Shown one piece after another: positions 16,377 to 25,790 of a stretch of DNA of 64,000 bases (positions are counted from its first letter, which is position 1; every line of letters begins with the position of its first letter). Source of the DNA: Bergeyella cardium (GTDB lineage Bacteria > Bacteroidota > Bacteroidia > Flavobacteriales > Weeksellaceae); assembly GCF_003614945.1 (NCBI RefSeq), contig NZ_QYCZ01000001.1:576001-640000 (forward strand), read 5' to 3'. Both the position numbers and the translations under genes were made by a program. The notes under the pieces are model-generated. The model saw nothing but the letters and a program-made list of their open reading frames with translations. It was not told the DNA's origin and did not search any database.

Positions 16377-17717
16377 ATGGACGACTCGGTCAGGATACTA
16401 TTGGCTTTATTTCTTGTTATTCTCAATGGCTTTTTCGTGGCAGCCGAATTTTCAATCGTAAAAGTACGCTACTCTCAAATTCAAATAAAAGCAGCAGAGG
16501 GCAATCCTCTCGCAAAGCAGGCAGAGCATATCATTAAAAAGCTCGATGCCTATCTCTCCGCTACTCAATTGGGGATTACCCTTGCTTCTCTGGCGCTCGG
16601 TTGGGTAGGAGAGGCTGCCGTGCATAGCGTTATCGAGCGACTTTTCTTGTCATTCAATATCGGTTTAGATGAAACCCTCCTCACCACCCTCTCTTTGGTG
16701 CTCAGTTTTCTTATTATTACCATCCTCCATATTGTGTTTGGCGAGCTGGTTCCTAAGTCTATCGCGATAAGAAAGTCAGAACCCACAGCAATGTTTATTG
16801 CCTATCCGCTAAGGATATTTACCACCCTTTTTCAGCCTTTTATCTGGCTGATGAACTCCACTTCCAATGGGTTTTTAAGGCTCATCAACATACCGCCAGC
16901 CTCCGACTCCGATATTCATTCCACCGAAGAACTTCAGCTTTTGGTAAAGCAGAGCGCAGATTCTGGCGAGATAGAAGAAGAGAATTACGAAATCATTAAA
17001 AATGCTTTTGACTTCACCGATCATTCTGCCAAGCAGATAATGGTACCGAGGCAGAACATCCATTCCATAGACATAGAAGACCCCATAGACGATATCCTCA
17101 ATACCATTATGGAAAGTGGCTACTCCCGAATCCCCGTCTATGAAGACTCCATAGACAACATCATCGGGGTGCTCTATACGAAGGAAATCATCCGCGAGTA
17201 TGTAAAGCGCTCGGGGAATATCAGCCATTCTGACCTTAGAGAACTGATGCGCGAGGCATTCTTTGTTGTCGGGAGTAAGAAGATTTCTGACCTGCTGAAA
17301 GTCTTCCAATCAAAGAAAATGCACCTCGCTATCGTCATTGATGAGTTTGGCGGTACGGAGGGCATCATCACCCTCGAAGATATCCTCGAGGAGCTCGTGG
17401 GCGAAATCCAAGATGAGGAAGATGACGAGGAGAAAATCGTAGAAAAAGTAGATGAAAACACCTACTGGGTGCAGGCAGCACAACCGTTGGAAGAGATTAA
17501 CGAGCACCTCCCAGAGGCGCTCCCGCTCTCCGATGAAGGTGATTATAATACCCTTGCGGGCTTTATTCTCCACGAGCTCGAAGATATTCCAGAGGAGAAC
17601 CAAGAGTTTAACCTGCTGAATTACCATTTTAAAATCCACAAGATGCAAAACAAGGGGGTAGAATTGGTCGAGCTCATCTACCAACCCCCATCCGATGACA
17701 GCACCAATAACCAATAG
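16377..17717 (+). CDS. hemolysin-family CNNM/CorC-type membrane protein (DUF21, CBS pair, CorC_HlyC)
   Basis: The 446-residue protein has the layout of CNNM/CorC transporters. An N-terminal DUF21 membrane domain (about residues 1-190, opening NGFFVAAEFSIVKVR, with three or four helices) is followed by two CBS motifs (about 205-335, including IMVPRQNIHSID and IDEFGGTEGIITLEDILEELVGEI). A C-terminal CorC_HlyC domain follows (about 350-430). Bacterial relatives are linked to magnesium or cobalt efflux. The flavobacterial gliding protein GldE belongs to the same superfamily, but nothing here singles that out. The stop codon lies in a repeat block. Confidence 0.88.
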   Translation: MDDSVRILLALFLVILNGFFVAAEFSIVKVRYSQIQIKAAEGNPLAKQAEHIIKKLDAYLSATQLGITLASLALGWVGEAAVHSVIERLFLSFNIGLDETLLTTLSLVLSFLIITILHIVFGELVPKSIAIRKSEPTAMFIAYPLRIFTTLFQPFIWLMNSTSNGFLRLINIPPASDSDIHSTEELQLLVKQSADSGEIEEENYEIIKNAFDFTDHSAKQIMVPRQNIHSIDIEDPIDDILNTIMESGYSRIPVYEDSIDNIIGVLYTKEIIREYVKRSGNISHSDLRELMREAFFVVGSKKISDLLKVFQSKKMHLAIVIDEFGGTEGIITLEDILEELVGEIQDEEDDEEKIVEKVDENTYWVQAAQPLEEINEHLPEALPLSDEGDYNTLAGFILHELEDIPEENQEFNLLNYHFKIHKMQNKGVELVELIYQPPSDDSTNNQ

Positions 17718-17795
17718 CACCCACTAGCGTGGGGAGCCACTTATCACAAACTAACCGTGCAACGCCTGTTGCTTACTGCCTACAACTTACAGCTT
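17708..17795. repeat. dispersed repeat block between convergent CorC-type and kinase genes
   Basis: The block starts at the stop codon of the plus-strand gene. It has a hairpin CCCACTAGCGTGGG (17720-17733), then GAGCCACTTATCACAAACTAA, which nearly matches the segment at 9754-9776. Heptamer-phased sequence follows (CGCCTGT, TGCTTAC, TGCCTAC, AACTTAC, AGCTTTA) and runs into the last codons of the kinase gene on the other strand. Confidence 0.6.
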
Positions 17796-18950
17796 TATTC
17801 GGAAGGTAGTGCCTTTGTTTATTTCGGTTTCGGCGATGGAGATTTTGCCTTTGTGATAGGTTTTTATTACCCTTTGGGCGAGGCTTAGCCCCAAGCCCCA
17901 GCCTCGTTTTTTGGTGGAGTAGCCTGGGAGAAAGATTCGCTGGGCTTGTTTGCTCGTCATACCACAGCCAGAGTCTTTGAAATCCATAAAAATCGAGTGG
18001 TTTTTCTGGTAGAGGGAGATGTGCAGGCTGCCGATACCTTTCATTGCATCTACGGCGTTTTTTACAAGGTTTTCTATCACCCAGCTGAAGAGGATTCTGT
18101 TGTGAGGAATGAGGATTTCCTGCTCGGGGAGGCTTAGAGTAAAATTAATTTTGGCGGAGATTCGGCTCTTTAAGTAATCAAAATTGAGGCGTAGGGTTTC
18201 GGAGAGGTTGTAGTCTTTCAGCTCGGGTATGGAGCCTATTTTTGAGAACCTCTCGGAGATGGTTTTCAGCCTTAGGATGTCTTTTTCCATCTCGGCTATG
18301 CCCGTACTGTTGGGTTTTTCGAGTTTTAGAATCTCCGTCCAGCCAATCATAGACGATAGCGGAGTGCCAATCTGGTGCGCGGTTTCTTTGGCGAGCCCAG
18401 CCCAGAGGAAGCCCTCGTCTCGGCGTTTCATTGTTTGCATAAACCAGATGGAGACGATGAGGTAGGAGAGGATGAAGACCCCGAGGAAGTAAGGGTAATA
18501 TTGGAGATTGTTGAGCAATGCTGAATTATCGTAGAATACCAGTTGGGTCTCGTTGTTTGCCAGCTTTATTTCAAAGGGAGGATAGTTGCTCTCCATCTGC
18601 TGGATGTAGGTTTTCAGGTGGTTTTTATCCTTAATGATGTCTTCGGGGATGTTTCTAAAAGTGCCTTCGCTGATGATGGGGTGTTTTCTACTATCGGTTA
18701 CGATAACGGGCAGCTGGTTATTCTCCTCGAGGATGGATAAAATCAAATCCTGAGTATCGGGAGAGATGCTTGTGGGGTTCTCTTGCAGGAGTTGCATTGC
18801 CTTTACGAAGATGCCCATTCGGTTGGTCTCCCTTGCCCTTAATTCTTTTACGAGAAAGATGGAATAGACCACGATGGCGCTAACGATACCCGTAAAAAAG
18901 ATATAAGTGAGCCAAACATTAAACTTTGATAGATAGAGCCGTCTTTTCAT
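17787..18950 (-). CDS. membrane-bound sensor histidine kinase
   Basis: The 387-residue protein has two membrane helices (about residues 11-33 and 153-172) flanking a periplasmic domain of about 120 residues. There is no HAMP domain of normal length. The dimerisation motif KETAHQIGTPLSSMIGW carries the phosphoacceptor H192. The ATPase domain shows the N-box ENLVKNAVDAMKG, the G1 box DSGCGM and the G2 box GWGLGLSLAQRV. The HQIGTP form of the H-box is typical of a Bacteroidota kinase group that often acts without an adjacent regulator gene, and none is seen here. The signal is unknown. It is 22 bp after the dacB-type gene on the same strand, so the two may be co-transcribed. Confidence 0.9.
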   Translation of the reverse strand: MKRRLYLSKFNVWLTYIFFTGIVSAIVVYSIFLVKELRARETNRMGIFVKAMQLLQENPTSISPDTQDLILSILEENNQLPVIVTDSRKHPIISEGTFRNIPEDIIKDKNHLKTYIQQMESNYPPFEIKLANNETQLVFYDNSALLNNLQYYPYFLGVFILSYLIVSIWFMQTMKRRDEGFLWAGLAKETAHQIGTPLSSMIGWTEILKLEKPNSTGIAEMEKDILRLKTISERFSKIGSIPELKDYNLSETLRLNFDYLKSRISAKINFTLSLPEQEILIPHNRILFSWVIENLVKNAVDAMKGIGSLHISLYQKNHSIFMDFKDSGCGMTSKQAQRIFLPGYSTKKRGWGLGLSLAQRVIKTYHKGKISIAETEINKGTTFRIKL

Positions 18951-18972
18951 TTTTCTTTGTTGGTTGAGGGTT

Positions 18973-20334
18973 TTATTTCAGGTGGTTTAATACTTTGTAG
19001 AGCGCTTCTGTGGCATTATTCCCTTGGTAATTATTGATGATGATGGAGAAGGTGTAGCCGTTGTGATAGCCCGCGAAAGACTTGGTATTTCTTATGGTGC
19101 CGCTCTTCATCTTCATACCGTTTAGGGTGGGTAGGGCGTCATAGAAGGCATTAAACCAGTTTTGCTTTTTTGCCCAGAGGAGTGCTTGTACTTCTGCTTT
19201 TGCGGAGACATAATTTTGTGGGGAGAGCCCACTGCCGTCTGCAAAATTAATCATTGCTTTGTGTATCCCCGCTTTGCTTGCCCAGAAGTTTTTGAGCAAT
19301 GCTATGCCTGTTTTGTAGTTGCTCTCGCCTGTTTTCTCTTTTGCAATGGTCTTTATGAAGGTTTCCCCGTAGAGATTTACGCTCTTTCTGAGAAACCAGA
19401 AGACGATCTTGTCTAGCGTGGGCGAGTAGTACTCCAAAATCTTAGTGCTTGAGGAAGGTAGGGGAGAGGCATTGCCTTTGAACTTTTCGCCAGAGGAAGT
19501 GAGGATTTCTCCCGAGAAGGAGATTTGCGCTTCTTTGAGCCAGCTTTTCACCTCATAGCCGAGGCTTAGCGGTGGGTTTGGGGTAGCGCCAGATACGGTC
19601 ATTAGCTTCCCAGAGGGCAGGTTGCCATTGATAAGCGCTACCTCCGAGTGCGGTGCAGTGAAGATGAGGCTTTGGTCTGTACTGCCCTTTGCCTTTAGTT
19701 CAGAAGCCCAGTGGAGATTGGGCAAGGGGATGTTGGCGGACTGTATTTCGCTGCCTTTTATGTTCAGGTCAAACTGATTTTCCCTCCAATTGACTCCCCA
19801 CACACCTGCTCCGTAGTAGTTCCCCAAGTCGTCCCAAGCCCATCCGCCAGGGATAGTCTGCAAATCAAACCAAGAATCATCAATTATGATGTTCCCAGAG
19901 ATTTTGGAGATATTGTTTTGGGTGAGTGAAGAGAGCAATTTTTGTTTAAAGTCTTCGGGTTTGTAGCCTTCGTATCGCCAGCTTCCGAGCGTAGGGTCTC
20001 CGTTTGAGGTGATGATAATATCCCCCGAGACATTCCCGCTTTCTACCTTTCCTGAATAGGATACAGTGGTGGTGTATCGGTAGCTGCTCCCCAGAGTCTC
20101 CAGCGCTGCACCTGCTGAGAAGATTTTTTGTGTAGAAGCCGTTGAGAGCCCTTTATTCCCTTGATATTCGTAAATGAGGTTTCCCTTGCTATCGCTTACG
20201 AAAAAGGAGATATTAGCAGAGTATGCTTCATTTGTATTGAGTAAATTGCTGATGGATTTATCTAATTTCTGGCTGATATTCTGGGCAAAGCTGAAAGCAG
20301 AAATACATACTGCCCAGAGAGAAAATCTGTTCAT
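18973..20334 (-). CDS. dacB: D-alanyl-D-alanine carboxypeptidase/endopeptidase, PBP4 (S13) family
   Basis: S13 peptidases trim or cleave peptidoglycan peptides in the periplasm. The 453-residue protein has a signal peptide (about residues 1-17, ending SFAQ) and the three penicillin-binding motifs. These are SxxK as STQK (S67-K70), an SxN-type region later, and KSGT (in place of KTG) before IRNTKSFAGY. FADGSGLSPQN is a further S13 family motif. A large insertion between the first two motifs is normal for PBP4. The symbol is by family and not by proven equivalence. A sensor kinase gene follows after 22 bp. Confidence 0.9.
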   Translation of the reverse strand: MNRFSLWAVCISAFSFAQNISQKLDKSISNLLNTNEAYSANISFFVSDSKGNLIYEYQGNKGLSTASTQKIFSAGAALETLGSSYRYTTTVSYSGKVESGNVSGDIIITSNGDPTLGSWRYEGYKPEDFKQKLLSSLTQNNISKISGNIIIDDSWFDLQTIPGGWAWDDLGNYYGAGVWGVNWRENQFDLNIKGSEIQSANIPLPNLHWASELKAKGSTDQSLIFTAPHSEVALINGNLPSGKLMTVSGATPNPPLSLGYEVKSWLKEAQISFSGEILTSSGEKFKGNASPLPSSSTKILEYYSPTLDKIVFWFLRKSVNLYGETFIKTIAKEKTGESNYKTGIALLKNFWASKAGIHKAMINFADGSGLSPQNYVSAKAEVQALLWAKKQNWFNAFYDALPTLNGMKMKSGTIRNTKSFAGYHNGYTFSIIINNYQGNNATEALYKVLNHLK

Positions 20335-20463
20335 TCGCTATAAAATTGGTCATCAAATATAATAATTCTCTCCAGATTGCAGTGTTTTGCTCTTTCTTGA
20401 AACAGGTCTTTTTATAGATTATATCGAGTAGCAAAGCCCTCTGCTCCAAAGGGCGGATTTTCT

Positions 20464-20471
20464 TATTTTTG
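20464..20471 (+). promoter_or_regulatory. -7 promoter element TATTTTTG abutting mnmE
   Basis: TATTTTTG ends 5 nt before the mnmE ATG, implying an mRNA with almost no leader. Confidence 0.6.
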
Positions 20472-20476
20472 CACTT

Positions 20477-21877
20477 ATGAATCAAGATACTATTTGTGCA
20501 TTGGCTACGGCTAATGGAGTGGGGGCGATCGGCATTATCCGTGTTTCGGGTGAGGATGCTGTGAGCATTACCAATAAAATTTTTGAGGGGAAAGATTTAG
20601 AGGCGGTGAAGACGCATACCGTTCATTATGGTTTTATAAAAGATAATGATGAGGTGATCGATGAGGTGATGGTCTCTGTGTTTTATGCTCCGAGAACCTT
20701 TACCGCTGAAAATTCTGTGGAAATATCTTTCCACGGCTCTCCGCATATCGCAAAAAGAATCCTTGAAGCGCTCATCAATAACGGTGCGAGGATGGCTAAG
20801 GCGGGCGAATTTACAATGCGTGCCTTTATGAATGGGCGGATAGACCTTTCGCAGGCGGAGTCCATTGCCGACCTTATTGCTTCGGAGAACGAGGCAGCGA
20901 GAAAAATGGCGCTCAATCAACTGAAAGGTGGAATTTCGCAGGAGATTTCTATTCTAAGGAATGACTTACTGAACTTCACTTCGCTGATAGAGCTGGAGCT
21001 TGACTTCTCGGAGGAAGATGTAGAGTTTGCCGACCGCTCCGCCCTTAATCAATTGCTTCAAAATCTTAAAACAAAACTTCAAAGCCTTATCGACAGCTTC
21101 CAATACGGCAACGCGATGAAAAACGGAATAGATGTAGCCATCATCGGCAAGCCCAACGCTGGGAAATCTACCCTTCTCAATGCCCTTTTGAAAGAGGAAA
21201 GAGCCATTGTCAGTGATATTGCGGGTACAACCAGAGACACGATTGAGGAGGTGCTGCACATTAAGGGGACGGCATTTAGGTTTATAGACACGGCGGGTAT
21301 CCGCGAAACGGTGGACAAAATCGAAGAAATAGGCGTAAAGAAAGCCAAAGAAAAGATTTCCACCGCGAAAATTCTCCTTTATCTTTATGATGAGTTTGAT
21401 TCCACCGCAGAGGAGGTCATTAGCTTTATAAAAGAGATTTATCGAGAGGATTTAAAGGTAATCTTGCTGCACAATAAGATTGATAAGCTCGTGGATAGGG
21501 AAGAGCCTACTCTTAACTCTTTTGATGCACAGCTGAAAGCCGAGCTTGTCCCTTATTATACCGATACGATAATGGGAATATCCGCTCGTGATAATATCAA
21601 TATTGAACTTTTGAAAGCTGAACTCGCCAACTATGTTGAGGAGCTGAAAACCGAGGAGAATGCCGTAGTCATCACCAATCAAAGGCATTACGAGGCGTTG
21701 CAGAAATCCTTTAATTCTGTTCAGAAAGTGGAGGAAGCGGTGTCAATGGGCATACAGACGGAGCTTTTGGCATACGAACTTCGCACTGCTTTGGAGCATC
21801 TCGGCGAAATCTCGGGGGAATTTACCAATGATGAGGTCTTAGGGAATATATTTTCTAAGTTTTGTATTGGGAAGTAG
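20477..21877 (+). CDS. mnmE: tRNA uridine-5-carboxymethylaminomethyl(34) synthesis GTPase
   Basis: MnmE works with MnmG to modify the wobble uridine of certain tRNAs. The 466-residue protein has the N-terminal tetrahydrofolate-binding domain (ICALATANGVGAIGIIRVSG), a helical domain and the inserted Ras-like G domain. G motifs are GKPNAGKST (G1), DIAGTT (G2), DTAG (G3) and HNKIDK (G4). The catalytic C-terminal motif is intact as FCIGK with C463. A leaderless-type promoter and an intrinsic terminator make it a single-gene unit. Confidence 0.97.
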   Translation: MNQDTICALATANGVGAIGIIRVSGEDAVSITNKIFEGKDLEAVKTHTVHYGFIKDNDEVIDEVMVSVFYAPRTFTAENSVEISFHGSPHIAKRILEALINNGARMAKAGEFTMRAFMNGRIDLSQAESIADLIASENEAARKMALNQLKGGISQEISILRNDLLNFTSLIELELDFSEEDVEFADRSALNQLLQNLKTKLQSLIDSFQYGNAMKNGIDVAIIGKPNAGKSTLLNALLKEERAIVSDIAGTTRDTIEEVLHIKGTAFRFIDTAGIRETVDKIEEIGVKKAKEKISTAKILLYLYDEFDSTAEEVISFIKEIYREDLKVILLHNKIDKLVDREEPTLNSFDAQLKAELVPYYTDTIMGISARDNINIELLKAELANYVEELKTEENAVVITNQRHYEALQKSFNSVQKVEEAVSMGIQTELLAYELRTALEHLGEISGEFTNDEVLGNIFSKFCIGK

Positions 21878-21906
21878 GATTTCGGGTTTAATGGATTATC
21901 AAATTT

Positions 21907-21937
21907 GGAGAGTGAAGCTATCGCTCTCCATTTTTTT
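21907..21937 (+). terminator. intrinsic terminator of mnmE
   Basis: GGAGAGTGA pairs with TCGCTCTCC (one G-U pair) across AGCTA, followed by a T7 run at 21931-21937. Confidence 0.85.
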
Positions 21938-21980
21938 ATTAAAATCAATAGTGCGGATTGTATGAAATGAAATTGGTTTA

Positions 21981-21988
21981 TACTTTTG
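21981..21988 (+). promoter_or_regulatory. -7 promoter element TACTTTTG before the decayed restriction gene
   Basis: TACTTTTG lies 24 nt before the ATG at 22013. It suggests that the pseudogene still has its promoter. Confidence 0.5.
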
Positions 21989-22012
21989 TTTGTGAATAAT
22001 TTAAAATAAAGT

Positions 22013-25000
22013 ATGAATCAAAATAAATTAACTCCAAAGAAATCATTAAATAAGGCTTTTCTAAAGCAAGGAATAGATAGAAAAACTATTGAAAACTTTA
22101 AAGAGAATTTCGATAAATTATTAAATAATACTAATGATAATGAATCAGAAGAGTATAATAAGAACTTGATTAGGGAATTTATGAATGATTCTTACTATAA
22201 GAATGATTTTTATATTAATACGACAGGAAGGCAAGATTTAGTTATTCATAATGGAGATAATGCAAATACTCCAGTAGGAGTAATTATTGAGACGAAAAAA
22301 AATTACCAATAAAGCAGAGATGGTATTTTGTGATAATCTTAATACTAAGGCTATGCAGGAACTACTCTGGTATTTCTTGAATGAAAGAATAATAAAGAAA
22401 TTAAACATCTTATTATTTCAAATGTCTATGAGTGGTTTATTTTTGATGCAATAGTTTTTGAGAAGTTTTATAATAATAAAAAACTTCGAAAGGAATTTGA
22501 AGACTTTAAGGGAGGTCAATTGTCTTTTAATACTACAGATAAATTTTATTCTGAGATAGCTAAAAACTATATAGAAGAAGTAAAAAGTGAAATAGAATTT
22601 ACCTATTTTAATCTTAATGATTATAAAAATAGAGTAGAGAAAGAGGGGGATAATAGCCTTGTTGAGCTATATAAAATCTTGTCGCCAATTCACTTGTTAA
22701 AGTTGCCTTTTTTGAATGATAGTAATACTCTTGATAGGGGATTTTATAGAGAGCTATTACATATTATGGGATTAGAAGAGGTTACAACAGATGGAGGAAA
22801 AAATCTTATTCAACGAAAAAGAGAAGGATATAGACATTCTGGAACATTATTGGAAGATACTATTCAGCAACTGGAAGCATTAGATAAAGTTGATCGTGTG
22901 AACAATCCATCTCGATATGGAGTAAGTAAAGAAGAGCGACTCTTTAATATTGCTTTAGAACTTAATATTACTTGGATTAATAGAGTTTTATTTCTGAAAT
23001 TATTGGAATCTCAGCTTATTTCCTATCATAGTGGTGATAGAGCTTATTCCTTTTTAAATTCAGAAAGGCTTCCAGATTATGATAATCTGAATAAATTATT
23101 CTTTCAGGTTTTAGCTAAAAATTATGAAGATAGAACAGATGAGATAAAAGAATTTTATAGTAAAATTCCATATCTTAACAGTTCTCTTTTTGAGCCTACT
23201 GAGCTTGAATACATCACATTATTCATAAGTAATTTGTCTAATGATAAGGCTATTCCTATTTTCGCTTTATCTGTTTTGAAAGACAGGAATGGAAAGAGAG
23301 TAACAGGAGATAAAAACTCCTTGCAATACTTATTTGAGTTTTTAGATTCTTATAATTTCAGTAGTGATGGTACAGGTGAAATACAAGAGGAGAGCAAAAC
23401 ACTGATAAATGCTTCTGTATTAGGGCTTATTTTTGAAAAGATTAATGGCTATCAAGATGGTAGTTTCTTTACACCCGGTATGATTACAATGTATATGTGT
23501 AAAGAAGCACTTCGAAAAGCTGTTGTACAAAAATTCAATGAAGTAAAAGGTTGGGATGTAAAGTATGAAGAATTATATAATAAAATTAATGATAAAGAAG
23601 AAGCTAATAAAATTGTTAATAGCTTAAAAATTTGTGATCCATCTGTGGGCTCTGGACACTTTCTTGTATCTGTACTTAATGAGATTATTGCTATAAAGCA
23701 CACAACCTTGGGATACTAGTAGATAAGGATGGCAGACGCTTAAAAGAATATAATATAGAAGTGCAAAATGATGAGCTAAATATAGTGGATGAAGATGGAG
23801 AATTGTTTAGATATAAACCTAAGAATAAAGAAAGCCAAAGAGTGCAAGAAACTCTTTTTTATGAAAAACAAACCATCATAGAAAATTGTCTTTTTGGTGT
23901 AGATATAAATCCTAACTCTGTCAAAATTTGCCAACTAAGACTTTGGATAGAATTGCTAAAACACGCTTACTATAAAGATGAAAATTGTAAAGAATTAGAA
24001 ACCCTTCCGAATATTGATATCAATATTAAAGTAGGAAATTCTCTCATTAGCCGTTATTCATTGGATGTTGATATAAAAGAAATACTTGAAAAATCTAAAA
24101 TATCCATTAATGCATATAGAGATGCTGTAGCAAACTATCGAAATGCTTCGTCTAAGGAACAAAAAAAGGAGTTACGAGATTTTATAAAAGGATATAAAAG
24201 AAAATTTTAAAACAGAAATAGGGAAAAATATAGTGAAGAAAAAAGAAAGTTAGATAAGTTAAAACAAGAATATTATTTAAAGTATGAAGCAGAGCAACTT
24301 TTTGATGAAGCTCTTACTAAGGAACAAAAGAAACATAAAAAAGATATTGAGACCAATATAGCTAAGTTAGAAGCTTATTTTAAAGAACTAAAAGAAAATA
24401 AAATCTATCAAAATTCTTTGGAATGGCGTATAGAGTTCCCTGAAATATTAGAGGATGAAAGTGGTAGATTTATTGGTTTTGATGTGATTATCGGTAACCC
24501 ATCGTATATTTCTACTAAAGAAATTTCAGAAGAATATAAAGAGGAATTAAAAAAGAATTTTGGTTTTGCTGATGATACTTATAACCATTTTCTCTTTCTA
24601 TGAACACAACTTCTAAAAGAAAAAGGTATTCTTAGCTATATCACCCCTAAAACCTTTTGGACAACTCAGACCAAAAGCAACCTACGCAACTTGCTGTTAA
24701 ATAAATAATTGCTTTATATTTTTGACACTGCCGACCCTTTTGAGGCTACTATGGTAGATACTTCTATTACATCATTTAGAAAAGCAGACCACAAAGAATG
24801 ACATCAGTTGTTATTTTTAGATGGCAGTACAGACTTGTTAAAACCTGAAAAATATGTCATTACACAAAGAAGTTATATTGACACACAAAACAGTGTGATA
24901 TTCAAGCCTACGGAGTATAATCTAAAAATACAAGCCAAATACGGCAAAAAAGTAAAAGAACTCTATGACCAGTGGTGGGATAAAATCTCGATAAGTAAAA

Positions 25001-25544
25001 ACATTACTAAAAACGCTAAAGAATTAGAAGCATATAGACAAAGCCTAAAACCAGGTGATATAGCTTTATTGGGTTGTCTTACTGAGGGAGGACAAGGCTT
25101 GGCAACTGCTAATAATGGTAAATATATTGCTGTAAGAAAATCTACTAAATGGGCAAAAAAGATTATGGAATCTCGACCTGAGAAATTGGCAAAAGCTATA
25201 GAGTCTAAAAAAATAGTAGATGAGTGATTGCCACAAAATGAAGATTATAAGTCGTTTTTAGATGGACTCTTAGAAAATAAAATAGCAGAATTATTTGATG
25301 ATTTAAAAGAAAAATACGGTAGAGATATTTTTGGACAAGGCTACATCTATAAATTAGTAGAAGATAGTGAAATTGCAGATATAGATGGTCTTACACAAGA
25401 AGAAAAAGATAATGGAATTGATAGCAATAAAAATTTTATGTGCCTTACGATAAAGGAGATAAGGACGGCAACCGGTGATATTTAGAAACGCCATATGCTA
25501 TTGCTTGGACTAAAGAAAATGTCCCAATAAGCCGATCTTCATAG
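22013..25544 (+). pseudogene. decayed type IIG (Eco57I-like) restriction-methylation enzyme
   Basis: Fragments in three frames add up to one protein of about 1170 codons. The first 100 codons end in a PD-(D/E)xK-like nuclease pattern (DLVIHN, then VIIETKK). A helical region and the methyltransferase core follow: motif I as CDPSVGSGHF near 23640, a VDINPNSVKICQLRLWIELL segment near 23905, and motif IV as IIGNPSYIS (usually NPPY) near 24490. Late pieces with LKPGDIALLGCLTEGGQG and TPYAIAWTKEN fit the C-terminal part of the family. Breaks that can be read: an extra A in the run at 22295-22302, a compensating shift near 22388, a CA duplication near 23700, a lost T near 25436, and in-frame stops at 24208, 24601, 24706, 24799 and 25225. 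The region is more AT-rich than its neighbours, indicating acquisition followed by decay. The target-recognition end appears lost. Confidence 0.85.
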
Positions 25545-25790
25545 ATAAGCCCTTTTTATATTAAAATCTGCTTAGAGGTAAGGAGTTTGAGCTTAGGCTA
25601 TATAAAATCCAATTAAAAATTAGAGCTATAGTAAGGAGGGGAACAGGCTATATGCCTACTTTCATTGGAAATAGTATTGGTTATTCCGTACAAAAGCCTT
25701 ATTTTAGCAAATTAGAATGAAAAAATTAAGAATTTATTAACAATTCTGGAAAAAAGTTATTTACTTCAAACTAAAATCTGCAAAATAGAG
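25545..25790 (+). other. non-coding remnant between the restriction pseudogene and rsh
   Basis: AT-rich sequence with stops in all frames. It is probably the eroded 3' end of the restriction gene plus the rsh leader. A sequence close to the -7 consensus (TAAAATCTG) precedes the rsh start by about 20 nt but is not a clear match. Confidence 0.4.

Noticed and set aside
16377-17717. Naming the CNNM/CorC-type gene gldE
   Set aside because: GldE shares the same domains, but no other gliding gene is adjacent and no residue I can see sets it apart from general hemolysin-family proteins.
22520-23719. Separate intact methyltransferase gene of 399 codons
   Set aside because: It has no proper start (TTG within continuous homology), ends in a frameshift just after motif I and lacks motif IV, so it is one fragment of the pseudogene.
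24208-25485. UGA read as tryptophan (code change or recoding) in the restriction gene
   Set aside because: TAA stops and frameshifts are present in the same gene, and all other genes in the window use TGG for Trp with TGA as a stop. Ordinary decay explains it.
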